Notes: generated by a model from the sequence alone, not told the origin. A stretch of DNA of 6,045 nucleotides from an uncultured Muribaculaceae bacterium (GCA_910578365.1 CAJTRC010000093.1:1-6045), one strand, 5' to 3'. Positions 1-5,943 are shown, counted from the first letter of the stretch. Made by a program: numbers and translations.

Positions 1-138
1 AGCTCAAAGCTATAAAAAGCAGATAAGACAAAATAAAATTGACCCCGTCGGCCAGAACGTTTTCAGGGGTCAATTCAAAATATTTTCAGGGGTCAATTCA
101 ACCTTGGTCTAAGGGGTCATCCGAGCCTGGGTTTTCCA
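1..138. mobile_element. End of an insertion sequence, probably IS21-like (partial)
   Basis: This is the non-coding terminal region of a mobile element whose body lies left of the window. GGGGTCA occurs at 66-72, 89-95 and 113-119, a spacing of 23-24 bp, and the inverted form TGACCCC is at 40-46. Several spaced transposase-binding repeats near each end are typical of IS21-family elements (istA/istB), which is the basis for the family guess. The inner boundary is open. The outer boundary is placed near 138/139 because the LuxR-type protein encoded to the right stops matching its family there, and because the element would then begin with TGGAAAACCC on the minus strand, giving the TG...CA ends usual for IS21. 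Positions 3-26 could be the last codons of a transposase-helper gene (LKAIKSR, stop), but this is too short to judge. No target duplication can be checked without the other end. Confidence 0.55.
60..101. repeat. Two 19-bp direct repeats within the element end
   Basis: The sequence TTTTCAGGGGTCAATTCAA occurs identically at 60-78 and 83-101, separated by 4 bp. A shorter third copy of its core (AGGGGTCA) sits at 112-119. The roughly 23-bp period is about two turns of the helix, so the sites face the same side of the DNA, which suits cooperative binding of a transposase. This is inferred to be part of the terminal repeat set of the element, not a CRISPR or a satellite. Confidence 0.7.
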
Positions 139-536
139 CTGTGCAGCACGTCTATTGTCCGGCTGTCGGCAAGTCTGAATTTAAGTTTGGCAAAAAGGCA
201 ACGGTCTGACCTTTTCGATTTGGGCAGATGCCTGAGATAATGGAAGAAACGCAGCTCGGCGATGAATTTGGATTCTTGCTCTTCGGCCGACATCATATCG
301 AGAATTCGCTTCTCCCATATTGAATTTTCTCTATTATAACCGTCAAGTCCGAGGGTGGATGCGAAGCCGCCACAGAATATATGGCTCATCCCACCCGATA
401 TGTCGCTCACCACTGCCACGACATTCTCCAGACGCACCATTGCTTTTGCATAGGAGATCGCCTGTTCCATCTGATTGTCGCTGCCATAGATTGGCTGTGA
501 TTTCAACAGTGTGTCGAGTTCTTTCTGTCTGTCCAT
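117..536 (-). pseudogene. LuxR-type transcriptional regulator, 3' end removed by the insertion element
   Basis: The ORF encodes 139 residues. Residues 1-132 resemble the N-terminal sensory half of the Bacteroidetes LuxR-type helix-turn-helix regulators of about 240 residues. Matching stretches are VVSDISGGMSHIF (40-52), IWEKRILDMMSAEEQESKF (73-91), AELRFFHYLRHLPKSKR (93-109) and LKFRLADSRTIDVLH (118-132). In such proteins a further PAS-like segment and a C-terminal DNA-binding LuxR domain follow, and both are missing. After VLH the sequence turns into seven unrelated residues (SGKPRLG) and a TGA that belongs to the element's TGACCCC end. Host-derived sequence is therefore about 139-536. The start ATG at 534-536 is supported by a good promoter upstream. 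Without the HTH the product cannot act as a normal regulator. A residual role as an isolated sensory domain is possible but unsupported. The family assignment is from memory of conserved motifs. Confidence 0.75.
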
Positions 537-557
537 GATAAATGGTTATTTTTAGCC

Positions 558-589
558 ATTGCACATATCTATACAATGAATTAACTTTG
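558..589 (+). promoter_or_regulatory. Promoter of the acetyltransferase / DUF1349 operon
   Basis: On the plus strand ATTG (558-561, three of four bases of the -33 TTTG) is followed after 20 bp by TAACTTTG (582-589), an exact TAnnTTTG. The predicted start is near 596, leaving a leader of about 27 nt, A/T-rich and without Shine-Dalgarno sequence as is usual in Bacteroidetes. This promoter is the mirror image of the divergent one. Confidence 0.65.
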
Positions 590-598
590 CAAAGTTAA
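581..598. repeat. Perfect 18-bp palindrome joining two -7 elements
   Basis: TTAACTTTGCAAAGTTAA reads the same on both strands. It is made of the two back-to-back TAACTTTG elements of the divergent promoters. It could also be an operator for a dimeric regulator, but the promoter match alone explains its sequence. Confidence 0.8.
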
Positions 599-621
599 AT
601 AATAGAACTGGTTATTCCAAA
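590..621 (-). promoter_or_regulatory. Promoter of the truncated LuxR-type gene
   Basis: On the minus strand a TTTG (-33 element, 618-621) is followed after exactly 20 bp by TAACTTTG (590-597), an exact match to the Bacteroidetes -7 consensus TAnnTTTG. Transcription would start near 583, giving a leader of about 46 nt before the ATG at 536. The promoter survives although its gene is broken, so transcripts may run into the insertion element. Confidence 0.7.
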
Positions 622-622
622 A

Positions 623-1189
623 ATGACAGAGAAAGAAAAGATGCTTAAAGGCATGATATATGATGCCAACAACGACCCTATGCTTATTGCAGAGCGCATG
701 GCTTGCAAGGAGCTGTGCCGTGACTACAATGACCTCAGGCCAAAGGATATTGAAGCGCGCGAGGGTTTGCTACGCAAGATTCTTGGTAATATAAAAGACT
801 GCATTTTTGTTGAACAGCCCTTCTACTGCGACTATGGCTACAACATCAGCGTGGGCAAAAACTTTTATGCGAACTTCAATATGGTGATCCTTGATGAAGC
901 CCCCGTTGTATTCGGCGACAATGTGTTCATTGCCCCCAACTGTGGATTCTATACCGCCGGACACCCTGTCAATGCCCTCGAACGCCGCAAAGGTCTTGAA
1001 TATGCACGGCCAATAACAATAGGCAATGACGTATGGATTGGAGCAGGCGTTTCGGTGCTGCCGGGCGTGACAATCGGCGACAACTGCGTGATCGGGGCCG
1101 GAAGCGTTGTGACAAAAGATATTCCCGCAAATTCAGTTGCCGTCGGCAATCCTTGCAAAGTAATAAAATTAATAAATCCCATACAATGA
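623..1189 (+). CDS. Maltose/galactoside-type O-acetyltransferase (hexapeptide-repeat family)
   Basis: The 188-residue cytoplasmic enzyme is predicted to move the acetyl group of acetyl-CoA to a hydroxyl of a sugar, as Maa and LacA do. Residues about 4-58 form the maltose-acetyltransferase N-terminal cap. From about 60 onward the chain is a left-handed beta-helix of hexapeptide repeats, clearest in ITIGNDVWIGAGVSVLPGVT (131-150) and IGDNCVIGAGSVV (151-163). His114 in YTAGHPVN corresponds to the catalytic His115 of LacA. The length equals that of the family (about 183-203). The ATG at 623 directly follows an A-rich stretch and the predicted promoter; no earlier start is needed. Its stop overlaps the start of the DUF1349 gene, so the two are translated together. 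The true acceptor cannot be read from sequence: maltose, glucose, galactosides or another glycan are all possible. The divergent LuxR-type regulator may once have controlled it. Confidence 0.9.
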   Translation: MTEKEKMLKGMIYDANNDPMLIAERMACKELCRDYNDLRPKDIEAREGLLRKILGNIKDCIFVEQPFYCDYGYNISVGKNFYANFNMVILDEAPVVFGDNVFIAPNCGFYTAGHPVNALERRKGLEYARPITIGNDVWIGAGVSVLPGVTIGDNCVIGAGSVVTKDIPANSVAVGNPCKVIKLINPIQ

Positions 1190-1836
1190 AATCAGTAATT
1201 CTTTCACTTGTAATGCTCGCGGCAGGTCTGTCGGCTTCCGCTCAGACACTGGATAAAATGAATTGGTTCAACGAGCCTTCAGACTGGAACATCCACAACA
1301 ACAGCCTCACCATGTCTGTAACACCCAAAAGCGACTACTGGCGCATATCCCACTATGGCTTCACGGTCGACGATGCTCCCTTCTACTATGCCGAATATGG
1401 CGGCGAGTTTGAGGCCAAGGTAAAGATTTCCGGCGACTACAAGGTCCGCTTCGATCAGGCCGGCATGATGATTCGAATTGACCATGAGAATTATATCAAA
1501 ACCGGTATTGAGTTTGTCGACGGAAAATATAATCTCAGCACCGTCGTGACACACAAAACATCGGACTGGAGCGTAATCGCTCTCGACCGTCCGGTAGATT
1601 TCATTTGGATAAAGGCTGTGCGACGACTCGATGCCGTGGAGATTTTCTACTCTTTTGATGATAAGGAATATCATATGATGCGCAATGCCTGGGTTGAGGC
1701 AAATCGTCCGGTGAAAATAGGCATGTTTGCCGCTTGTCCTGACGGTGAGGGTTTCAAAGCTACATTCTCTGACTTCAAAGTCACACATCTCCCTGACAAA
1801 GTACGCACCGACTGGCTGAAAAACAATGCTGAGTAA
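1186..1836 (+). CDS. Exported DUF1349 (concanavalin-like fold) protein
   Basis: The protein has 216 residues from the ATG at 1186, which overlaps the preceding stop as ATGA. A longer in-frame reading exists back to 1033, but it would lie inside the acetyltransferase gene and bury the signal peptide. Residues 1-19 are a signal peptide (MKSVILSLVMLAAGLSASA, cut before Gln20). There is no lipobox Cys, so a soluble periplasmic or secreted product is expected. The rest fits DUF1349: a WNIHNNSLTMSVTPKSDYWR segment (34-53), HYGF (56-59), the hallmark DQAGMMIRIDHENYIKTGIE (90-109), then SDWSV (126-130). DUF1349 proteins adopt a jelly-roll, lectin- or glucanase-like fold, and no catalytic activity is firmly established for them as far as I know. 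Coupling to a sugar O-acetyltransferase hints at a carbohydrate role (inference). Most relatives I recall lack a signal peptide, so export is notable. Confidence 0.88.
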   Translation: MKSVILSLVMLAAGLSASAQTLDKMNWFNEPSDWNIHNNSLTMSVTPKSDYWRISHYGFTVDDAPFYYAEYGGEFEAKVKISGDYKVRFDQAGMMIRIDHENYIKTGIEFVDGKYNLSTVVTHKTSDWSVIALDRPVDFIWIKAVRRLDAVEIFYSFDDKEYHMMRNAWVEANRPVKIGMFAACPDGEGFKATFSDFKVTHLPDKVRTDWLKNNAE

Positions 1837-1859
1837 ATCGATATAATATAATCCCTGAT

Positions 1860-1886
1860 AGTGACGAAGCAAAATGTTTCGTCGCT
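1860..1886 (+). terminator. Hairpin at the end of the acetyltransferase / DUF1349 operon
   Basis: An 11-bp stem (1860-1870 with 1876-1886, two G-U pairs in the plus-strand RNA) closes a 5-nt loop. It lies 24 nt after the DUF1349 stop and is followed by a short T-rich stretch (ATTTGTCATATT). The T-tail is weak, so termination may be partial. It also faces the end of the minus-strand TraX remnant, between two converging units. Confidence 0.6.
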
Positions 1887-1891
1887 ATTTG

Positions 1892-2044
1892 TCATATTAT
1901 AAGTAGATAAAGGCGTAGAAGCTGTATTTGGCTTCTGTGCCTTTTATGTAGCCCCGGGCAGCGTCGTAGATAAAGATGACGGCGAAAGATATAGAATATT
2001 GCAATCATCGCCACTCCCCGCCACTCATAGTCAGGGCCGGTCAT
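1892..2044 (-). pseudogene. C-terminal remnant of a TraX-family membrane protein, frameshifted
   Basis: One minus-strand frame from 2044 reads MTGPDYEWRGVAMIAIFYIF and then becomes Arg-rich nonsense. A second frame takes over and reads VIFIYDAARGYIKG followed by TEAKYSFYAF, ending at a TAA (1897-1899). Together they match the end of TraX-family proteins of Bacteroidetes and Firmicutes: a D-Y-x-W-x-G-V helix, then an (E)RG loop, then K-Y-x-F-Y-x-F-Y-P-x-H-L. The switch of frame falls between about 1975 and 1998, and the final FYPxHL is also spoiled. No upstream part is visible before efp, so about 80% of a full-length protein is missing. TraX is known as the F-plasmid pilin acetylase, but most chromosomal relatives are uncharacterised acyltransferase-like membrane proteins. 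The call rests on motif memory only. A chance resemblance is possible but unlikely given two matching segments in the right order. Confidence 0.5.
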
Positions 2045-2049
2045 ACATG

Positions 2050-2088
2050 CACGTCGGGCTGCCTCTGTACAAGAAGCAGCCCAACGTG
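2050..2088 (-). terminator. Possible terminator hairpin downstream of efp
   Basis: Arms at 2050-2062 and 2076-2088 pair over 13 bp around a 13-nt loop. In the minus-strand RNA the single discrepancy becomes a G-U wobble, whereas in the plus-strand RNA it is an A-C mismatch, so the structure favours the efp transcript. It begins 20 nt after the efp stop. There is no T-tract, so it may act as a 3'-end stabiliser instead of an intrinsic terminator. Confidence 0.45.
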
Positions 2089-2107
2089 TAATGGGTATCT
2101 GCGGCGA

Positions 2108-2668
2108 TTATACGCGGCGGAGGTAAGAGCCGTCGCGGGTGTCGATTTCGATTTTGTCGCCGGTGTTTACGAACAGGGGCACACGTACCTCGGCTCCGGT
2201 TTCAACGGTGGCGGGTTTAAGGGTGTTGGTGGCGGTATCGCCCTTGATGCCGGGTTCGGTATAGGTGATTTCGAGCACGGTCTTTACGGGCATTTCGGCG
2301 AAGAGGACAGTTTCGGTCGAAGAGTCGCTTACTACTTCAACGGTGTCGCCTTCTTTCATAAAGGCCGAACCGGTAACGAGCTCCTTGCTGATAGGAATCT
2401 GCTCGTAGGTTTCGTTGTTCATAAAGATATCATCGCCGCCGTCAGCATACAGGTACTGGTAGGGACGACGCTCTACACGCACGTCTTCGAGCTTTTCGCC
2501 GATGTTGAATCGACGCTCGAGCACACGGCCGTCGACTACGTCCTTGAGCTTGGTGCGCATGAAAGTATTACCCTTGCCGGGCTTTACGTGGAGGAATTCC
2601 ACGCAGAAATACAGACGGCCATCCATGCGGATGCAGGTGCCGTTCTTGATGTCTTGAGCGTTAATCAT
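2108..2668 (-). CDS. efp: Translation elongation factor P
   Basis: EF-P binds between the P and E sites of stalled ribosomes and speeds peptide-bond formation at consecutive prolines. The 186-residue product has the normal length (E. coli 188) and three domains: KOW-like N-terminal barrel (about 1-60), OB domain (about 65-125) and C-terminal OB-like domain (about 130-186). The tip loop is HVKPGKGNTF (27-36), with Lys32 at the position of the modified Lys34 of E. coli. The C-terminus KGDTATNTLKPATVETGAEV through DTRDGSYLRRV is characteristic. The start is the ATG of MINAQDIKNG at 2668. A longer reading to 2704 adds 12 residues, runs through the predicted promoter and is rejected. It stands alone with its own promoter, directly downstream of the galactosidase. 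No modification enzyme gene is in the window, so the modification state of Lys32 is unknown. Confidence 0.97.
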   Translation of the reverse strand: MINAQDIKNGTCIRMDGRLYFCVEFLHVKPGKGNTFMRTKLKDVVDGRVLERRFNIGEKLEDVRVERRPYQYLYADGGDDIFMNNETYEQIPISKELVTGSAFMKEGDTVEVVSDSSTETVLFAEMPVKTVLEITYTEPGIKGDTATNTLKPATVETGAEVRVPLFVNTGDKIEIDTRDGSYLRRV

Positions 2669-2692
2669 ATTGATGATGTGATAATTTTGGCA

Positions 2693-2724
2693 CAAAGTTA
2701 ACAATTTTCGGCGTCATTGCCAAA
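2693..2724 (-). promoter_or_regulatory. Promoter of efp
   Basis: On the minus strand TTTG (2721-2724) lies exactly 20 bp before TAACTTTG (2693-2700), a full match to the Bacteroidetes consensus. The predicted start is near 2686, about 18 nt before the ATG at 2668. It sits in the gap after the galactosidase stop, so efp does not depend on that gene's transcription. This also fixes the efp start downstream of 2693. Confidence 0.75.
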
Positions 2725-2736
2725 TGTAAGACCACA

Positions 2737-5700
2737 TTATTTGCTCACCGGAGCGAGGGTGACGGTGAAGCTGCGGGCGGCATACGGCAACTGATATTGC
2801 GGCAGCGGCAGGGCGCCCCAGCTGTTCTCGCAGGCAAGGCCCGACTGCATGGCATCGACGCACAGTTCGGTATAGCCGGCCTGCGGCACCTCGGGGCTAT
2901 GGCGGTGCTGACCATCGAGTTCGTCCTGGCTGTAGTTCAGGGCTGATGCCGAGAAGGGAGCGGGCGATGTGAATTCCAGTCCGCAGCCTCTGCTATCGAG
3001 TACTCGCCACCAGCGCATGTCGGTACGGGTGCCGGTTTCCTGCGGCCTGATGTAGGCGTATGGCTGCTCGGCCACGGTCTGGCGATATATGCCCAGGTCG
3101 GCGGCGGCCTGGCGGTCGATGTAGTTCTCTCCGGGGCCACGGCCGTAGTATTCGAGCTGCGAGTGGCTTTCGGTCACAGGCATGCGGAGGCCGAAGCGCA
3201 GCATCGGCGGCACGCCGGATTTTTCACCGGCTTCAAGGGCCTGGCAGACTGTCAGCGCGCCTGAGGCATCGACGCTGTAGGTCAGTGTCAGTGTGCCGTC
3301 GACTTCGGGCAGGCCGAACACGCTTATTACTGCGGGCTGACCGTTGACTGTGGCCTTTTCGACCGACTGCAGTTCCAGGCGCGGATTCCGCCATACGGCG
3401 TAGCGCTTATGCAGTCCGGCTCCGCGGTCGTTGTCGGTATTGGCTCGCCAGAAGTTCGGACGTATGGCACCGCCGGAGGCCAGAAGTTCGCGACCGTTGA
3501 GTTTGTAGCTGTTCACCATGCCTGTCGCACGGTCGACCGATACACAGAAGCCATTGCCGCTGAATTCGTAGCGCTCGCCGTCGATATCGTCGACTGCCGA
3601 AGCATCGCCCTTGGCTATGCCTTTATGGAAGTTTACCGGATCGGTCAGCGCCAGCTGCTGCGAGGCCACCGAATATCCGGCATCAAGCAGGGGCTCGGCT
3701 TCGCGCAGACGGTAGTCAACGTTCAGCAACCATTCGGCGCTGCTGTCGGTCGCGCCCCAGTCGAGAGGCAGACGCACTGTGGCCTGGGGAGCCACATCGA
3801 GCGTAGCCACCGACCCGCAGCGTACAGGCACACCGTTGCGCAGCAAGGTCCAGTGCAGACTTACATTGTCGAGCGGGCAGAAAAAGTTTTCATTGTATAT
3901 TTCCAATCCCCCGGGAGCAAGGCTTGTGTGTATGCTCTGCTGCACCCGGCGTACCTCGGCGGCATGCGGATTAGGTACACGGTCGGGGCTTATCAGTCCG
4001 TTGTCGCAGAAGTTGTTGTCGCCGTGGAGATAATCGGCAAAGTCGCCGTCATAGCCGTAGATATCCTGGCCCCGGTCGTTCTTCCAATGTACCGACTGGT
4101 CGACAAAGTCCCAGATATATCCGCCCTGATAGGCCGGATAGCGGCGTATCACGTCCCAATATTCCTTGAATCCGCCCAGCGAATTGCCCATGGCATGGGC
4201 GTATTCGCACTGTATCAGCGGTTTTACAATATCGCTGCGCGACGCATATCTCTCGCAATGCCCATACGGATAGTACATCGGGCAGTGAATGTCGGTCATG
4301 CCGTCGAGGCCGGCGCGCTCGTACTGCACGGGGCGTGTCGGGTCGTTGGCCTTTATCCAGCTGTAGGCTTTCTCGAAATTCGGACCATATCCGGCCTCGT
4401 TGCCCAGCGACCACACTATAATCGACGGATGGTTGCGCAACTGCTGCACATGGCGCTGATTTCGCTCCAGATGGGCTGTGGCGTAAGCAGGGTCTTTGGC
4501 GAGGGTGCGCTCCTCATAACCCATGCCATGGCTTTCGATGTTGGCTTCGGCGGTAACATATATGCCGTAACGGTCGCAGAGGTCGTACCAGCGCGGGTCG
4601 TTGGGATAGTGCGACGTACGCACCGCATTGATGTTATGCTCCTTCATCAGCTTTATATCCTGCAGCATACGCTTGGTACTAACCACATAGCCGCCGTCGG
4701 GGTCGAGTTCATGCCGATCGACACCTTTGATAAGCACAGGCTGTCCGTTTACCAGCAGACGCGCGCCCTTGACCTCCACGCGGCGGAAACCTACGTTGAG
4801 CGGAATCACTTCCTGCACCTCGCCGCCACGGCTCAGGGTAGCTGTAAGGCGATATAGGTTCGGAGTTTCGGCAGTCCACTTCTGCGGATTGGCGATTTCA
4901 AAGGTTTTTCTCACCTTGCCCCGGGCATTATTAACCTCGGCCTCGGCCACTGTTTTGCCTGATTCGTCGCTAAGCACCAGTGTAAGAGCTCCTGCTCCCT
5001 TAATATCAGCCTCCACGCTCAGAATACCGTCGGTATAGCTGTCGTCGAGATTAGCATCCACACGGATATCATCAATGCGGTTCTTGGGGCGGGCATACAG
5101 AAAACTCTCACGGGCCAGACCGCTGAAGCGGAAGTAATCTTGGTCTTCGAGATAAGTGCCGTCGCACCAGCGGTGAATACGCAGCGCCACGGTTGCCTCC
5201 TTGCCCGGAGTCACATAGCGTGTGATATCATACTCCTGGGCCAGCTTACCGTCCTCGCCGTAGCCCACCTTGTGGCCATTGACCCAAAGCTGCATATTGG
5301 AAGTAGCCGAGCCGAAATAAGCCACAATATCCTTACCCATCCACGACGACGGTATCAACACCTTATAGCGGTAATCGCCCACATGATTGTTCTTGTCCGG
5401 CGCAAGCGGGGGCTCACCTTGCGACTCGCCCTTCCAGGCGTAGCCCACATTGACATACACCGGCGTACCATAGCCGTTGAGCTCCCATACACCCGGCACG
5501 GGCATACTGCCCCAGGCCGAATCATCATATCCGGGTGTCATAAAAGCATCCGCCGGAGCATCGGTAATATCGTTAGTAAAGCGGAACTGCCAGTTGCCAT
5601 GCAACGACAGAAAGTTTGCCGACTCGGACTTATCGCCCCGGGCAGCTTCGGCATTTTCGAAAGCGAAGAAATGGCTATGGCCGGGCATACGGTTGATAGC

Positions 5701-5787
5701 ATTTACTTGCGGGTCCTGCCAAGGTTCAACTGCCGATGTCCCCAAGGCCGTCAGAAGCGGCAAAAGAAATATAAAAGATTTTTTCAC
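2737..5787 (-). CDS. Exported glycoside hydrolase family 2 beta-galactosidase
   Basis: This LacZ-type retaining hydrolase should release terminal beta-linked galactose outside the cytoplasm. It has 1016 residues from the GTG at 5785-5787; a TTG at 5794-5796 would add three. Numbering here is from the TTG (subtract 3 for GTG). A signal peptide KKSFIFLLPLLTALGTSA ends near residue 22, without lipobox. Domains: sugar-binding jelly roll (about 61-236), Ig-like (238-337), TIM barrel (339-622), DUF4981-type linker (635-720), and Bgal small-chain domain (740-1015). Residues matching E. coli LacZ are the acid/base Glu467 in WSLGNEAGYG, nucleophile Glu531 in IQCEYAHAMGNSLG, Mg ligands Glu421 and His423, substrate contacts Asn116, Asp212, His362, His396, Asn466, His534 and Phe596, and Trp993 (LacZ Trp999). 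No frameshift or missing catalytic residue is seen. It is monocistronic and not beside SusC/SusD genes. Exact substrate (lactose, mucin, plant galactan side chains) cannot be told. Confidence 0.93.
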   Translation of the reverse strand: MKKSFIFLLPLLTALGTSAVEPWQDPQVNAINRMPGHSHFFAFENAEAARGDKSESANFLSLHGNWQFRFTNDITDAPADAFMTPGYDDSAWGSMPVPGVWELNGYGTPVYVNVGYAWKGESQGEPPLAPDKNNHVGDYRYKVLIPSSWMGKDIVAYFGSATSNMQLWVNGHKVGYGEDGKLAQEYDITRYVTPGKEATVALRIHRWCDGTYLEDQDYFRFSGLARESFLYARPKNRIDDIRVDANLDDSYTDGILSVEADIKGAGALTLVLSDESGKTVAEAEVNNARGKVRKTFEIANPQKWTAETPNLYRLTATLSRGGEVQEVIPLNVGFRRVEVKGARLLVNGQPVLIKGVDRHELDPDGGYVVSTKRMLQDIKLMKEHNINAVRTSHYPNDPRWYDLCDRYGIYVTAEANIESHGMGYEERTLAKDPAYATAHLERNQRHVQQLRNHPSIIVWSLGNEAGYGPNFEKAYSWIKANDPTRPVQYERAGLDGMTDIHCPMYYPYGHCERYASRSDIVKPLIQCEYAHAMGNSLGGFKEYWDVIRRYPAYQGGYIWDFVDQSVHWKNDRGQDIYGYDGDFADYLHGDNNFCDNGLISPDRVPNPHAAEVRRVQQSIHTSLAPGGLEIYNENFFCPLDNVSLHWTLLRNGVPVRCGSVATLDVAPQATVRLPLDWGATDSSAEWLLNVDYRLREAEPLLDAGYSVASQQLALTDPVNFHKGIAKGDASAVDDIDGERYEFSGNGFCVSVDRATGMVNSYKLNGRELLASGGAIRPNFWRANTDNDRGAGLHKRYAVWRNPRLELQSVEKATVNGQPAVISVFGLPEVDGTLTLTYSVDASGALTVCQALEAGEKSGVPPMLRFGLRMPVTESHSQLEYYGRGPGENYIDRQAAADLGIYRQTVAEQPYAYIRPQETGTRTDMRWWRVLDSRGCGLEFTSPAPFSASALNYSQDELDGQHRHSPEVPQAGYTELCVDAMQSGLACENSWGALPLPQYQLPYAARSFTVTLAPVSK

Positions 5788-5818
5788 GGTACACAATTCT
5801 TTATTAGTACATTATCTG

Positions 5819-5850
5819 CAAATTTACGGAAATAATCCGTAATTCGCCAC
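5819..5850 (-). promoter_or_regulatory. Promoter of the GH2 beta-galactosidase
   Basis: TAAATTTG on the minus strand (5819-5826) is an exact TAnnTTTG -7 element. About 20 bp upstream there is only a poor -33 candidate (TGTG/GTGG around 5847-5851). Transcription would start near 5812, giving a leader of about 25 nt to the GTG start. An exact -7 with a weak -33 suggests a promoter that may need an activator. Confidence 0.5.
5824..5842. promoter_or_regulatory. Inverted repeat overlapping the galactosidase promoter (candidate operator)
   Basis: TTACGGA (5824-5830) and TCCGTAA (5836-5842) are perfect 7-bp inverted arms with a 5-bp spacer. The repeat overlaps the first bases of the -7 element and fills the -33/-7 spacer, where a bound dimeric regulator would block or reshape polymerase access. 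The regulator is not identifiable from the window. Confidence 0.4.
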
Positions 5851-5903
5851 ACCGCAGCTCCAATAATTATAAATTTAGCACAGCCCACCTGGCACAGGGG
5901 CAC

Positions 5904-5941
5904 AAAAAAAAGCGCCCTCCAGATTGCTCTGAAAGGCGCTT
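5904..5941 (-). terminator. Intrinsic terminator of the rRNA operon
   Basis: On the minus strand the arms AAGCGCC (5935-5941) and GGCGCTT (5910-5916) form a GC-rich 7-bp stem. An inner 4-bp helix (5928-5931 with 5920-5923) closes a TTGC loop. The stem runs directly into an unbroken T-tract (5904-5911 on the plus strand as A's). It starts 3 nt after the 5S 3' end and separates the ribosomal RNA operon from the galactosidase. Confidence 0.9.
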
Positions 5942-5943
5942 AG

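Noticed and set aside
60..101. Short CRISPR-like array
   Set aside because: There are only two full repeats with a 4-bp gap, so no room for spacers; the pattern fits transposase-binding repeats.
2..112. Open minor frame across the element end as a transposase C-terminus
   Set aside because: It would encode the repeated terminal sites themselves (a repeated FRGQF/FSGVN-like stretch), which is unlike a coding end; another frame stops at 24-26 and is more plausible.
1279..1872. A 197-codon minus-strand open frame opposite the DUF1349 gene
   Set aside because: It is the complement of a clear exported protein, has no promoter, and begins in the terminator hairpin.
1976..2701. A 241-codon plus-strand open frame opposite efp
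   Set aside because: It is the antisense shadow of efp, is Gly/Val-rich without a family, and runs over the efp promoter and terminator hairpin.
2723..2738. Hairpin AATGT / ACATT after the galactosidase stop as its terminator
   Set aside because: The stem is only 5 A/T-rich bp with no T-tract and overlaps the efp -33 element; read-through into efp cannot be excluded.
3409..4857. A 482-codon open frame on the plus strand opposite the beta-galactosidase
   Set aside because: It lies antisense to a strongly conserved enzyme gene, its translation has no recognisable domain, and it is rich in Val/Ala/Ile/Arg as expected for a GC-rich mirror frame.
5851..5903. Repeated GGCACAGGGGCAC motif as a riboswitch or operator upstream of the galactosidase
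   Set aside because: The repeat is short and imperfect, lies upstream of the predicted transcription start, and forms no convincing structure.
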